Assembly: GCA_964057225.1 (NCBI GenBank)
Contig: OZ059898.1
Coordinates: 9,672,001 to 9,736,000 of the forward strand
DNA from: Auanema rhodensis
Lineage: Eukaryota; Nematoda; Chromadorea; Rhabditida; Rhabditidae
Reading direction: 5' to 3'
DNA: 64,000 nucleotides
Below the pieces are notes generated by a model, which saw nothing but the letters and a program-made list of their open reading frames with translations, had not been told where the DNA came from and ran no database searches. The translations under genes were made by a program, and so were the position numbers. Positions 47,477 to 61,259 of the stretch are shown here, in pieces. Numbering within the stretch: position 1 is the first letter of the stretch; the number at the start of each line of letters is the position of its first letter.

Positions 47477-49782
47477 GATTTGAAGAGAATTGTAAGTTTT
47501 AGAAAATAATTAAAAATTAGTTCTCTCTACTATTAACTGATTGTCGGCTAAAATATGGTAACAGTTTTAATAAAAAGTTTCCATGATTAGGATTAAACAA
47601 AAAAAAAGAATTAAAGAGAAACACTTTTTGTTTACTTACTTGATTATAATACTTGAAATTCAAAAAAAAGTAAAAAACAATTGAGAAAGCGACATAAACA
47701 GTTGAACGATTTGAAGAGAATTGTAAGTTTCAGAAAAGAATTAAAGTTCAGCTATCTCTACTATTAACTGATTATCGGCTAAAATAAGGTAACAGTTTTT
47801 ATTGAAAGTTTCCATGATTGAGATTAAACAAAGAAAAAAATCAAAGAGAAACACTTCTTGTTTACTAATTTGATCATAACACTTGAAATGCCAACAAAAG
47901 TAAAGTAAAACTGTTAAAGCGAGTAAAACTGTTGAACGATTTGAAGACAATTGTAAGTTGAAGAAAAAAATTAAAGTTTAGCTCTCTCTACTATTAACTG
48001 ATTATCGGCTAAAATATAGTAACAGTTTTTATTAAAAGTTTCCATGATTAAGATTAAACAAAGAAAAAAAATCAAAGAAAAACACTTCTTGTTTACTAAT
48101 TTGATCATAACACTTGAAATGCCAACAAAAGTAAAGTAAAACTGTTAAAGCGAGTAAAACTGTTGAACAATTTGAAGACAATTGTAAGTTGAAGAAAAAA
48201 ATTAAAGTTTAGCTCTCTCTACTATTAACTGAATGTCGGCTAAAATATGGTAACAGTTTTTATCAAAAGTTTCCATGATTAAGATTAAACAAAGAAAAAA
48301 AATCAAAAAGAAACACTTCTTGTTTACTTACTTGATTATAATACTTGAAATTCCAAAAACAGTAAAATAAAATTGAGAAAGCGACAAAAACAGTTGAACG
48401 ATTTGAAGACAATTGTAAGTTTAAGAAAAGAATTAAAGTTTAGCTTTGTCTACTATTAACTGATTATCGGCTGAAATATGGTGACAGTTTTTTTTTAAAA
48501 GTTTTCATGATTAGGATTAAACAAAAAAAAGAATCAAAAAGAAACACTTCTTGTTTACTTATTTGATTATAACACTTGAAATTCCAACAAAAGTAAAGTA
48601 AAACTGTTAAAGCGAGTAAAACTGTTGAACGATTTGAAGACAATTGTAAGTTGAAGAAAAAAATTAAAGTTTAGCTCTCTCTACTATTAACTGATTATCG
48701 GCTAAAATATAGTAACAGTTTTTATTAAAAGTTTCCATGATTAAGATTAAACAAAGAAAAAAAATCAAAGAAAAACACTTCTTGTTTACTAATTTGATCA
48801 TAACACTTGAAATGCCAACAAAAGTAAAGTAAAACTGTTAAAGCGAGTAAAACTGTTGAACAATTTGAAGACAATTGTAAGTTGAAGAAAAAAATTAAAG
48901 TTTAGCTCTCTCTACTATTAACTGAATGTCGGCTAAAATATGGTAACAGTTTTAATAAAAAGTTTCCATGATTAGGATTAAACAAAAAAAAGAATTAAAG
49001 AGAAACACTTTTTGTTTACTTATTTGATTATAATACTTGAAATTCCAAAAACAGTAAAATAAAATTGAGAAAGCGACAAAAACAGTTGAACGATTTGAAG
49101 ACAATTGTAAGTTTAAGAAAAGAATTAAAGTTTAGCTTTGTCTACTATTAACTGATTATCGGCTGAAATATGGTGACAGTTTTTTTTTAAAAGTTTTCAT
49201 GATTAGGATTAAACAAAAAAAAGAATCAAAAAGAAACACTTCTTGTTTACTTATTTGATTATAATACTTGAAATTTCAAAAACAGTAGAATAAAATTGAG
49301 AAAGCGACAAAAACAGTTGAACGATTTGAAGAGAATTGTAAGTTTTAGAAAATAATTAAAAATTAGTTCTCTCTACTATTAACTGATTGTCGGCTAAAAT
49401 ATGGTAACAGTTTTTATAAAAAGTTTCCATGATTAGGATTAAACAAAAAAAGAATTAAAGAGAAACACTTTTTGTTTACTTATTTGATTATAATACTTGA
49501 AATTCCAAAAACAGTAGAATAAAATTGAGAAAGCGACAAAAACAGTTGAACGATTTGAAGAGAATTGTAAGTTTTAGAAAAGAATTAAAGTTCAGCTTTC
49601 TCTACTATTAACTGATTATCGGCTAAAATAAGGTAACAGTTTTTATTGAAAGTTTCCATGATTAAGATTAAACAAAAAAAAAAATCAAAGAGAAACACTT
49701 CTTGTTTACTAATTTGATTATAACACTTGAAAATCCAACAAAAGTAAAAAAAAAACTGTGAAAGCGGGTAAAACTGTTGAAC
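47477..49782. repeat. Run of 10 satellite monomers
   Basis: Contains trimer-type order near 48.0-49.1 kb. No gene. Confidence 0.93.
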
Positions 49783-49832
49783 TATAACAGTCTTTATAAA
49801 ATATAAATGATATTTTTTTATAAAAGTGAAGT

Positions 49833-49903
49833 TGCATCGGCCGGGAATCGAACCCGGGTCGCCCGCGTGGCAGGCGAGCATTCTACCACTGAACCACCGA
49901 TGC
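49833..49903 (-). tRNA. tRNA-Gly-GCC: tRNA-Gly(GCC), intact
   Basis: Second copy in the 2,478-bp repeat; body and flanks as at 47355. Confidence 0.95.
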
Positions 49904-49954
49904 TTCGAAAATGTTAGATTGTTTCCGAAAAATTATGAAAAGTCAAGTTCTACT

Positions 49955-52900
49955 GATTTGAAGAGAATTGTAAGTTTTAGAAAATAATTAAAAATTAGTT
50001 CTCTCTACTATTAACTGATTGTCGGCTAAAATATGGTAACAGTTTTAATAAAAAGTTTCCATGATTAGGATTAAACAAAAAAAAAGAATTAAAGAGAAAC
50101 ACTTTTTGTTTACTTACTTGATTATAATACTTGAAATTCAAAAAAAAGTAAAAAACAATTGAGAAAGCGACATAAACAGTTGAACGATTTGAAGAGAATT
50201 GTAAGTTTCAGAAAAGAATTAAAGTTCAGCTATCTCTACTATTAACTGATTATCGGCTAAAATAAGGTAACAGTTTTTATTGAAAGTTTCCATGATTGAG
50301 ATTAAACAAAGAAAAAAATCAAAGAGAAACACTTCTTGTTTACTAATTTGATCATAACACTTGAAATGCCAACAAAAGTAAAGTAAAACTGTTAAAGCGA
50401 GTAAAACTGTTGAACGATTTGAAGACAATTGTAAGTTGAAGAAAAAAATTAAAGTTTAGCTCTCTCTACTATTAACTGATTATCGGCTAAAATATAGTAA
50501 CAGTTTTTATTAAAAGTTTCCATGATTAAGATTAAACAAAGAAAAAAAATCAAAGAAAAACACTTCTTGTTTACTAATTTGATCATAACACTTGAAATGC
50601 CAACAAAAGTAAAGTAAAACTGTTAAAGCGAGTAAAACTGTTGAACAATTTGAAGACAATTGTAAGTTGAAGAAAAAAATTAAAGTTTAGCTCTCTCTAC
50701 TATTAACTGAATGTCGGCTAAAATATGGTAACAGTTTTTATCAAAAGTTTCCATGATTAAGATTAAACAAAGAAAAAAAATCAAAAAGAAACACTTCTTG
50801 TTTACTTACTTGATTATAATACTTGAAATTCCAAAAACAGTAAAATAAAATTGAGAAAGCGACAAAAACAGTTGAACGATTTGAAGACAATTGTAAGTTT
50901 AAGAAAAGAATTAAAGTTTAGCTTTGTCTACTATTAACTGATTATCGGCTGAAATATGGTGACAGTTTTTTTTTAAAAGTTTTCATGATTAGGATTAAAC
51001 AAAAAAAAGAATCAAAAAGAAACACTTCTTGTTTACTTATTTGATTATAACACTTGAAATTCCAACAAAAGTAAAGTAAAACTGTTAAAGCGAGTAAAAC
51101 TGTTGAACGATTTGAAGACAATTGTAAGTTGAAGAAAAAAATTAAAGTTTAGCTCTCTCTACTATTAACTGATTATCGGCTAAAATATAGTAACAGTTTT
51201 TATTAAAAGTTTCCATGATTAAGATTAAACAAAGAAAAAAAATCAAAGAAAAACACTTCTTGTTTACTTATTTGATTATAACACTTGAAATTCCAACAAA
51301 AGTAAAGTAAAACTGTTAAAGCGAGTAAAACTGTTGAACGATTTGAAGACAATTGTAAGTTTTAGAAAAGAATTAAAGTTCAGCTTTCTCTACTATTAAC
51401 TGATTATCGGCTAAAATAAGGTAACAGTTTTTATTGAAAGTTTCCATGATTAAGATTAAACAAAGAAAAAAAATCAAAGAAAAACACTTCTTGTTTACTA
51501 ATTTGATCATAACACTTGAAATGCCAACAAAAGTAAAGTAAAACTGTTAAAGCGAGTAAAACTGTTGAACAATTTGAAGACAATTGTAAGTTGAAGAAAA
51601 AAATTAAAGTTTAGCTCTCTCTACTATTAACTGAATGTCGGCTAAAATATGGTAACAGTTTTAATAAAAAGTTTCCATGATTAGGATTAAACAAAAAAAA
51701 GAATTAAAGAGAAACACTTTTTGTTTACTTATTTGATTATAATACTTGAAATTCCAAAAACAGTAAAATAAAATTGAGAAAGCGACAAAAACAGTTGAAC
51801 GATTTGAAGACAATTGTAAGTTTAAGAAAAGAATTAAAGTTTAGCTTTGTCTACTATTAACTGATTATCGGCTGAAATATGGTGACAGTTTTTTTTTAAA
51901 AGTTTTCATGATTAGGATTAAACAAAAAAAAGAATCAAAAAGAAACACTTCTTGTTTACTTATTTGATTATAATACTTGAAATTTCAAAAACAGTAGAAT
52001 AAAATTGAGAAAGCGACAAAAACAGTTGAACGATTTGAAGAGAATTGTAAGTTTTAGAAAAGAATTAAAGTTTAGCTCTCTCTACTATTAACTGACTATC
52101 GGCTAAAATAAGGTAACAGTTTTTATTGAAAGTTTCCATGATTGAGATTAAACAAAGAAAAAAATCAAAGAGAAACACTTCTTGTTTACTAATTTGATCA
52201 TAACACTTGAAATGCCAACAAAAGTAAAGTAAAACTGTTAAAGCGAGTAAAACTGTTGAACGATTTGAAGACAATTGTAAGTTGAAGAAAAAAATTAAAG
52301 TTTAGCTCTCTCTACTATTAACTGATTATCGGCTAAAATATAGTAACAGTTTTTATTAAAAGTTTCCATGATTAAGATTAAACAAAGAAAAAAAATCAAA
52401 GAAAAACACTTCTTGTTTACTAATTTGATCATAACACTTGAAATGCCAACAAAAGTAAAGTAAAACTGTTAAAGCGAGTAAAACTGTTGAACAATTTGAA
52501 GACAATTGTAAGTTGAAGAAAAAAATTAAAGTTTAGCTCTCTCTACTATTAACTGAATGTCGGCTAAAATATGGTAACAGTTTTTATCAAAAGTTTCCAT
52601 GATTAAGATTAAACAAAGAAAAAAAATCAAAAAGAAACACTTCTTGTTTACTTACTTGATTATAATACTTGAAATTCCAAAAACAGTAAAATAAAATTGA
52701 GAAAGCGACAAAAACAGTTGAACGATTTGAAGACAATTGTAAGTTTAAGAAAAGAATTAAAGTTTAGCTTTGTCTACTATTAACTGATTATCGGCTGAAA
52801 TATGGTGACAGTTTTTTTTTAAAAGTTTTCATGATTAGGATTAAACAAAAAAAAGAATCAAAAAGAAACACTTCTTGTTTACTTATTTGATTATAACACT

Positions 52901-54570
52901 TGAAATTCCAACAAAAGTAAAGTAAAACTGTTAAAGCGAGTAAAACTGTTGAACGATTTGAAGACAATTGTCAGTTGAAGAAAAAAATTAAAGTTTAGCT
53001 CTCTCTACTATTAACTGATTATCGGCTAAAATATAGTAACAGTTTTTATTAAAAGTTTCCATGATTAAGATTAAACAAGGAAAAAAAATCAAAGAAAAAC
53101 ACTTCTTGTTTACTAATTTGATCATAACACTTGAAATGCCAACAAAAGTAAAGTAAAACTGTTAAAGCGAGTAAAACTGTTGAACAATTTGAAGACAATT
53201 GTAAGTTGAAGAAAAAAATTAAAGTTTAGCTCTCTCTACTATTACCTGAATGTCGGCTAAAATATGGTAACAGTTTTAATAAAAAGTTTCCATGATTAGG
53301 ATTAAACAAAAAAAAGAATTAAAGAGAAACACTTTTTGTTTACTTATTTGATTATAATACTTGAAATTCCAAAAACAGTAAAATAAAATTGAGAAAGCGA
53401 CAAAAACAGTTGAACGATTTGAAGACAATTGTAAGTTTAAGAAAAGAATTAAAGTTTAGCTTTGTCTACTATTAACTGATTATCGGCTGAAATATGGTGA
53501 CAGTTTTTTTTTAAAAGTTTTCATGATTAGGATTAAACAAAAAAAAGAATCAAAAAGAAACACTTCTTGTTTACTTATTTGATTATAATACTTGAAATTT
53601 CAAAAACAGTAGAATAAAATTGAGAAAGCGACAAAAACAGTTGAACGATTTGAAGAGAATTGTAAGTTTTAGAAAAGAATTAAAGTTTAGCTCTCTCTAC
53701 TATTAACTGATTATCGGCTAAAATATAGTAACAGTTTTTATTAAAAGTTTCCATGATTAAGATTAAACAAAGAAAAAAAATCAAAGAAAAACACTTCTTG
53801 TTTACTAATTTGATCATAACACTTGAAATGCCAACAAAAGTAAAGTAAAACTGTTAAAGCGAGTAAAACTGTTGAACAATTTGAAGACAATTGTAAGTTG
53901 AAGAAAAAAATTAAAGTTTAGCTCTCTCTACTATTAACTGAATGTCGGCTAAAATATGGTAACAGTTTTTATCAAAAGTTTCCATGATTAAGATTAAACA
54001 AAGAAAAAAAATCAAAAAGAAACACTTCTTGTTTACTTACTTGATTATAATACTTGAAATTCCAAAAACAGTAGAATAAAATAGAGAAAACGACAAAAAC
54101 AGTTGAACGATTTGAAGACAATTGTAAGTTTTAGAAAATAATTAAAAATTAGTTCTCTCTACTATTAACTGATTGTCGGCTAAAATATGGTAACAGTTTT
54201 TATAAAAAGGTTCCATGATTAGGACTAAACAAAAAAAAGAATCAAAAAGAAACACTTCTTGTTTACTTACTTGATTATAATACTTGAAATTCAAAAAAAA
54301 GTAAAAAACAATTGAGAAAGCGACATAAACAGTTGAACGATTTGAAGAGAATTGTAAGTTTCAGAAAAGAATTAAAGTTCAGCTATCTCTACTTTTAACT
54401 GATTAACGGCTAAAATAAGGTAACAGTTTTTATTGAAAGTTTCCGTGATTGAGATTAAACAAAGAAAAAAAAATCAAAGAGAAACACTTCTTGTTTACTT
54501 ATTTGATTATAACACTTGAAAATCCAACAAAAGTAAAATAAAACTGTGAAAGCGGGTAAAACTGTTGAAC
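49955..54570. repeat. Run of 20 satellite monomers
   Basis: Second longest gene-free stretch. Internally repeated at about 1,846 bp (eight monomers; for example 50219 and 52065) without a cassette. Private acaaggaaaa near 53076, attgtcagttgaag near 52968 and attacctgaatg near 53241. Confidence 0.93.
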
Positions 54571-54620
54571 TAAAACAGTCTTTATAAAATATAAATGATA
54601 TATTTTTATAAAAGTGAAGT

Positions 54621-54691
54621 TGCATCGGCCGGGAATCGAACCCGGGTCACCCGCGTGGCAGGCGAGCATTCTACCACTGAACCACCGATGC
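54621..54691 (-). tRNA. tRNA-Gly-GCC: tRNA-Gly(GCC), variable-loop variant
   Basis: Full gene with plus-strand A at 54649, so linear nucleotide 43 is T instead of C (variable loop TGAC). The change is unpaired in the cloverleaf and probably tolerated. Flank gatatattttt. Confidence 0.93.
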
Positions 54692-54742
54692 TTCGAAAAT
54701 GTTAGATTGTTTCCGAAAAATTATGAAAAGTCAAGTTCTACT

Positions 54743-55669
54743 GATTTGAAGAGAATTGTAAGTTTTAGAAAATAATTAAAAATTAGTTCTCTCTACTATT
54801 AACTGATTAACGGCTAAAATAAGGTAACAGTTTTTATTGAAAGTTTCCGTGATTGAGATAACACAAAGAAAAAAAAATCAAAGAGAAACACTTCCTTCTT
54901 GTTTACTTATTTGATTATAACACTTGAAATTCCAACAAAAGTAAAGTAAAACTGTTAAAGCGAGTAAAACTGTTGAACGATTTGAAGAGAATTGTAAGTT
55001 TTAGAAAAGAATTAAAGTTTAGCTTTGTCTACTATTAACTGATTATCGGCTGAAATATGGTGACAGTTTTTTTTTAAAAGTTTTCATGATTAGGATTAAA
55101 CAAAAAAAAGAATCAAAAAGAAACACTTCTTGTTTACTTATTTGATTATAATACTTGAAATTCCAAAAACAGTAGAATAAAATTGAGAAAGCGACAAAAA
55201 CAGTTGAACGATTTGAAGAGAATTGTAAGTTTTAGAAAATAATTAAAAATTAGTTCTCTCTACTACTAACTGATTGTCGGCTAAAATATGGTAACAGTTT
55301 TTATAAAAAGTTTCCATGATTAGGATTAAACAAAAAAAGAATTAAAGAGAAACACTTTTTGTTTACTTATTTGATTATAATACTTGAAATTCCAAAAACA
55401 GTAGAATAAAATTGAGAAAGCGACAAAAACAGTTGAACGATTTGAAGAGAATTGTAAGTTTTAGAAAAGAATTAAAGTTCAGCTTTCTCTACTATTAACT
55501 GATTATCGGCTAAAATAAGGTAACAGTTTTTATTGAAAGTTTCCATGATTAAGATTAAACAAAGAAAAAAATCAAAGAGAAACACTTCTTGTTTACTAAT
55601 TTGATTATAACACTTGAAAATCCAACAAAAGTAAAAAAAAAACTGTGAAAGCGGGTAAAACTGTTGAAC
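54743..55669. repeat. Run of 4 satellite monomers
   Basis: First monomer is the agataacacaaag / acttccttcttg subtype. A private tactactaactg near 55261 is repeated in the next unit. Confidence 0.93.
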
Positions 55670-55719
55670 TATAACAGTCTTTATAAAATATAAATGATAT
55701 TTTTTTATAAAAGTGAAGT

Positions 55720-55790
55720 TGCATCGGCCGGGAATCGAACCCGGGTCGCCCGCGTGGCAGGCGAGCATTCTACCACTGAACCACCGATGC
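55720..55790 (-). tRNA. tRNA-Gly-GCC: tRNA-Gly(GCC), intact
   Basis: Majority gene body with gaactataacag and gatattttttt. Only 563 bp from the next tRNA. Confidence 0.95.
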
Positions 55791-55841
55791 TTCGAAAATG
55801 TTAGATTGTTTCCGAAAAATTATGAAAAGTCAAGTTCTACT

Positions 55842-56303
55842 GATTTGAAGAGAATTGTAAGTTTTAGAAAATAATTAAAAATTAGTTCTCTCTACTATTA
55901 ACTGATTGTCGGCTAAAATATGGTAACAGTTTTTATAAAAAGGTTCCATGATTAGGACTAAACAAAAAAAAGAATCAAAAAGAAACACTTCTTGTTTACT
56001 TACTTGATTATAATACTTGAAATTCAAAAAAAAGTAAAAAACAATTGAGAAAGCGACATAAACAGTTGAACGATTTGAAGAGAATTGTAAGTTTCAGAAA
56101 AGAATTAAAGTTCAGCTATCTCTACTTTTAACTGATTAACGGCTAAAATAAGGTAACAGTTTTTATTGAAAGTTTCCGTGATTGAGATTAAACAAAGAAA
56201 AAAAAATCAAAGAGAAACACTTCTTGTTTACTTATTTGATTATAACACTTGAAAATCCAACAAAAGTAAAATAAAACTGTGAAAGCGGGTAAAACTGTTG
56301 AAC
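55842..56303. repeat. Run of 2 satellite monomers
   Basis: Short link; both monomers are of the gttccatgattagg and gtttccgtgattgag types. Confidence 0.93.
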
Positions 56304-56353
56304 TAAAACAGTCTTTATAAAATATAAATGATATATTTTTATAAAAGTGAAGT

Positions 56354-56424
56354 TGCATCGGCCGGGAATCGAACCCGGGTCACCCGCGTGGCAGGCGAGC
56401 ATTCTACCACTGAACCACCGATGC
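56354..56424 (-). tRNA. tRNA-Gly-GCC: tRNA-Gly(GCC), variable-loop variant
   Basis: Same variable-loop change as at 54621 (A at plus-strand 56382), 1,733 bp on. These are the only two such genes in the window. Confidence 0.93.
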
Positions 56425-56475
56425 TTCGAAAATGTTAGATTGTTTCCGAAAAATTATGAAAAGTCAAGTTCTACT

Positions 56476-57402
56476 GATTTGAAGAGAATTGTAAGTTTTA
56501 GAAAATAATTAAAAATTAGTTCTCTCTACTATTAACTGATTAACGGCTAAAATAAGGTAACAGTTTTTATTGAAAGTTTCCGTGATTGAGATAACACAAA
56601 GAAAAAAAAATCAAAGAGAAACACTTCCTTCTTGTTTACTTATTTGATTATAACACTTGAAATTCCAACAAAAGTAAAGTAAAACTGTTAAAGCGAGTAA
56701 AACTGTTGAACGATTTGAAGAGAATTGTAAGTTTTAGAAAAGAATTAAAGTTTAGCTTTGTCTACTATTAACTGATTATCGGCTGAAATATGGTGACAGT
56801 TTTTTTTTAAAAGTTTTCATGATTAGGATTAAACAAAAAAAAGAATCAAAAAGAAACACTTCTTGTTTACTTATTTGATTATAATACTTGAAATTCCAAA
56901 AACAGTAGAATAAAATTGAGAAAGCGACAAAAACAGTTGAACGATTTGAAGAGAATTGTAAGTTTTAGAAAATAATTAAAAATTAGTTCTCTCTACTACT
57001 AACTGATTGTCGGCTAAAATATGGTAACAGTTTTTATAAAAAGTTTCCATGATTAGGATTAAACAAAAAAAGAATTAAAGAGAAACACTTTTTGTTTACT
57101 TATTTGATTATAATACTTGAAATTCCAAAAACAGTAGAATAAAATTGAGAAAGCGACAAAAACAGTTGAACGATTTGAAGAGAATTGTAAGTTTTAGAAA
57201 AGAATTAAAGTTCAGCTTTCTCTACTATTAACTGATTATCGGCTAAAATAAGGTAACAGTTTTTATTGAAAGTTTCCATGATTAAGATTAAACAAAGAAA
57301 AAAATCAAAGAGAAACACTTCTTGTTTACTAATTTGATTATAACACTTGAAAATCCAACAAAAGTAAAAAAAAAACTGTGAAAGCGGGTAAAACTGTTGA
57401 AC
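56476..57402. repeat. Run of 4 satellite monomers
   Basis: Copy of 54743-55669 at offset 1,733, including the tactactaactg mark. Confidence 0.93.
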
Positions 57403-57452
57403 TATAACAGTCTTTATAAAATATAAATGATATTTTTTTATAAAAGTGAAGT

Positions 57453-57523
57453 TGCATCGGCCGGGAATCGAACCCGGGTCGCCCGCGTGGCAGGCGAGCA
57501 TTCTACCACTGAACCACCGATGC
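57453..57523 (-). tRNA. tRNA-Gly-GCC: tRNA-Gly(GCC), intact
   Basis: Copy of 55720 at offset 1,733; rightmost gene of the gaactataacag lineage in the window. Confidence 0.95.
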
Positions 57524-57574
57524 TTCGAAAATGTTAGATTGTTTCCGAAAAATTATGAAAAGTCAAGTTCTACT

Positions 57575-58037
57575 GATTTGAAGAGAATTGTAAGTTTTAG
57601 AAAATAATTAAAAATTAGTTCTCTCTACTATTAACTGATTGTCGGCTAAAATATGGTAACAGTTTTAATAAAAAGTTTCCATGATTAGGATTAAACAAAA
57701 AAAAAGAATTAAAGAGAAACACTTTTTGTTTACTTACTTGATTATAATACTTGAAATTCAAAAAAAAGTAAAAAACAATTGAGAAAGCGACATAAACAGT
57801 TGAACGATTTGAAGAGAATTGTAAGTTTCAGAAAAGAATTAAAGTTCAGCTATCTCTACTTTTAACTGATTAACGGCTAAAATAAGGTAACAGTTTTTAT
57901 TGAAAGTTTCCGTGATTGAGATTAAACAAAGAAAAAAAAATCAAAGAGAAACACTTCTTGTTTACTTATTTGATTATAACACTTGAAAATCCAACAAAAG
58001 TAAAATAAAACTGTGAAAGCGGGTAAAACTGTTGAAC
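57575..58037. repeat. Run of 2 satellite monomers
   Basis: The first monomer differs from its counterpart at 55842 (agttttaataaaaag for the gttccatgattagg type), marking where the 1,733-bp repeat breaks. Confidence 0.93.
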
Positions 58038-58087
58038 TAAAACAGTCTTTATAAAATATAAATGATATATTTTTATAAAAGTGAAGT

Positions 58088-58158
58088 TGCATCGGCCGGG
58101 AATCGAACCCGGGTCGCCCGCGTGGCAGGCGAGCATTCTACCACTGAACCACCGATGC
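58088..58158 (-). tRNA. tRNA-Gly-GCC: tRNA-Gly(GCC), intact
   Basis: Majority gene body in a gatatattttt cassette. Same position in its unit as the variable-loop variants, but with the common C43, so it is either the unmutated ancestor or a converted copy. Confidence 0.95.
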
Positions 58159-58209
58159 TTCGAAAATGTTAGATTGTTTCCGAAAAATTATGAAAAGTCA
58201 AGTTCTACT

Positions 58210-61209
58210 GATTTGAAGAGAATTGTAAGTTTTAGAAAATAATTAAAAATTAGTTCTCTCTACTATTTACTGATTGTCAGCTATAATATGGTAACAGTTT
58301 TTATAAAAAGTTTCCATGATTAGGATTAAACAAAAAAAAGAATTAAAGAGAAACACTTTTTGTTTACTTATTTGATTATAATACTTGAATTTCCAAAAAC
58401 AGTAGAATAAAATTGAGAAAGCGACAAAAACAGTTGAACGATTTGAAGAGAATTGTAAGTTTTAGAAAAGAATTAAAGTTCAGCTATCTCTACTATTAAC
58501 TGATTAACGGCTAAAATAAGGTAACAGTTTTTATTGAAAGTTTCCGTGATTGAGATAACACAAAGAAAAAAAAATCAAAGAGAAACACTTCCTTCTTGTT
58601 TACTTATTTGATTATAACACTTGAAATTCCAACAAAAGTAAAGTAAAACTGTTAAAGCGAGTAAAACTGTTGAACGATTTGAAGAGAATTGTAAGTTTTA
58701 GAAAAGAATTAAAGTTTAGCTTTGTCTACTATTAACTGATTATCGGCTGAAATATGGTGACAGTTTTTTTTTAAAAGTTTTCATGATTAGGATTAAACAA
58801 AAAAAAGAATCAAAAAGAAACACTTCTTGTTTACTTATTTGATTATAATACTTGAAATTCCAAAAACAGTAGAATAAAATTGAGAAAGCGACAAAAACAG
58901 TTGAACGATTTGAAGAGAATTGTAAGTTTTAGAAAATAATTAAAGTTCAGCTATCTCTACTTTTAACTGATTAACGGCTAAAATAAGGTAACAGTTTTTA
59001 TTGAAAGTTTCCGTGATTGAGATTAAACAAAGAAAAAAAATCAAAGAAAAACACTTCTTGTTTACTAATTTGATCATAACACTTGAAATGCCAACAAAAG
59101 TAAAGTAAAACTGTTAAAGCGAGTAAAACTGTTGAACAATTTGAAGACAATTGTAAGTTTAAGAAAAGAATTAAAGTTTAGCTTTGTCTACTATTAACTG
59201 AATGTCGGCTAAAATATGGTAACAGTTTTTATCAAAAGTTTCCATGATTAAGATTAAACAAAGAAAAAAAATCAAAAAGAAACACTTCTTGTTTACTTAC
59301 TTGATTATAATACTTGAAATTCCAAAAACAGTAGAATAAAATTGAGAAAGCGACAAAAACAGTTGAACGATTTGAAGAGAATTGTAAGTTGAAGAAAAAA
59401 TTAAAGTTTAGCTCTCTCTACTATTAACTGAATGTCGGCTAAAATATAGTAACAGTTTTTATTAAAAGTTTCCATGATTAGGACTAAACAAAAAAAAGAA
59501 TCAAAAAGAAACACTTCTTGTTTACTTACTTGATTATAATACTTGAAATTCAAAAAAAAGTAAAAAACAATTGAGAAAGCGACATAAACAGTTGAACGAT
59601 TTGAAGAGAATTGTAAGTTTTAGAAAAGAATTAAAGTTCAGCTATCTCTACTATTAACTGACTATCGGCTAAAATAAGGTAACAGTTTTTATTGAAAGTT
59701 TCCATGGTTAAGATTAAACAAAGAAAAAAATCAGAGAGAAACACTTCTTGTTTACTTACTTGATTATAATACTTGAAATGCCAACAAAAGTAAAGTAAAA
59801 CTGTTAAAGCGAGTAAAACTGTTGAACAATTTGAAGACAATTGTAAGTTGAAGAAAAAAATTAAAGTTTAGCTTTGTCTACTATTAACTGAATGTCGGCT
59901 AAAATATGGTAACAGTTTTTATCAAAAGTTTCCATGATTAAGATTAAACAAAGAAAAAAATCAGAGAGAAACACTTCTTGTTTACTTACTTGATTATAAT
60001 ACTTGAAATTCCAAAAACAGTAAAATAAAATTGAGAAAGCGACAAAAACAGTTGAACGATTTGAAGACAATTGTAAGTTTTAGAAAATAATTAAAAATTA
60101 GTTCTCTCTACTATTAACTGATTGTCGGCTAAAATATAGTAACAGTTTTTATTAAAAGTTTCCATGATTAAGATTAAACAAAGAAAAAAATCAGAGAGAA
60201 ACACTTCTTGTTTACTTACTTGATTATAATACTTGAAATTCCAAAAACAGTAGAATAAAATTGAGAAAGCGACAAAAACAGTTGAACGATTTGAAGAGAA
60301 TTGTAAGTTGAAGAAAAAAATTAAAGTTTAGCTCTCTCTACTATTAACTGAATGTCGGCTAAAATATAGTAACAGTTTTTATTAAAAGTTTCCATGATTA
60401 AGATTAAACAAAGAAAAAAATCAGAGAGAAACACTTCTTGTTTACTTACTTGATTATAATACTTGAAATTCCAAAAACAGTAAAATAAAATTGAGAAAGC
60501 GACAAAAACAGTTGAACGATTTGAAGACAATTGTAAGTTTTAGAAAATAATTAAAAATTAGTTCTCTCTACTATTAACTGATTGTCGGCTAAAATATGGT
60601 AACAGTTTTTATAAAAAGGTTCCATGATTAGGACTAAACAAAAAAAAGAATCAAAAAGAAACACTTCTTGTTTACTTACTTGATTATAATACTTGAAATT
60701 CCAAAAACAGTAGAATAAAATAGAGAAAACGACAAAAACAGTTGAACGATTTGAAGACAATTGTAAGTTTTAGAAAATAATTAAAAATTAGTTCTCTCTA
60801 CTATTAACTGATTGTCGGCTAAAATATGGTAACAGTTTTTATAAAAAGGTTCCATGATTAGGACTAAACAAAAAAAAGAATCAAAAAGAAACACTTCTTG
60901 TTTACTTACTTGATTATAATACTTGAAATTCAAAAAAAAGTAAAAAACAATTGAGAAAGCGACATAAACAGTTGAACGATTTGAAGAGAATTGTAAGTTT
61001 CAGAAAAGAATTAAAGTTCAGCTATCTCTACTTTTAACTGATTAACGGCTAAAATAAGGTAACAGTTTTTATTGAAAGTTTCCGTGATTGAGATTAAACA
61101 AAGAAAAAAAAATCAAAGAGAAACACTTCTTGTTTACTTATTTGATTATAACACTTGAAAATCCAACAAAAGTAAAATAAAACTGTGAAAGCGGGTAAAA
61201 CTGTTGAAC
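58210..61209. repeat. Run of 13 satellite monomers
   Basis: Mosaic. The start matches 43609 onward (private cagctataat near 58278) and from about 59.59 kb it follows 41.82 kb onward. No gene. Confidence 0.93.
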
Positions 61210-61259
61210 TAAAACAGTCTTCATAAAATATAAATGATATATTTTTATAAAAGTGAAGT

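Larger units (their letters stand above)
46610..51270. repeat. 2,478-bp higher-order repeat, two copies
   Basis: About 46.61-48.79 kb and 49.09-51.27 kb match at offset 2,478, each with one tRNA of the gaactataacag lineage. The period equals ten monomers plus one cassette. Confidence 0.85.
54120..57600. repeat. 1,733-bp higher-order repeat, two copies
   Basis: Each unit has two tRNAs: a variable-loop variant and a majority gene with gaactataacag, separated by four and two monomers. Units lie at about 54.12-55.85 and 55.85-57.6 kb. The next tRNA (58088) keeps the spacing but not the variant base. Confidence 0.85.
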
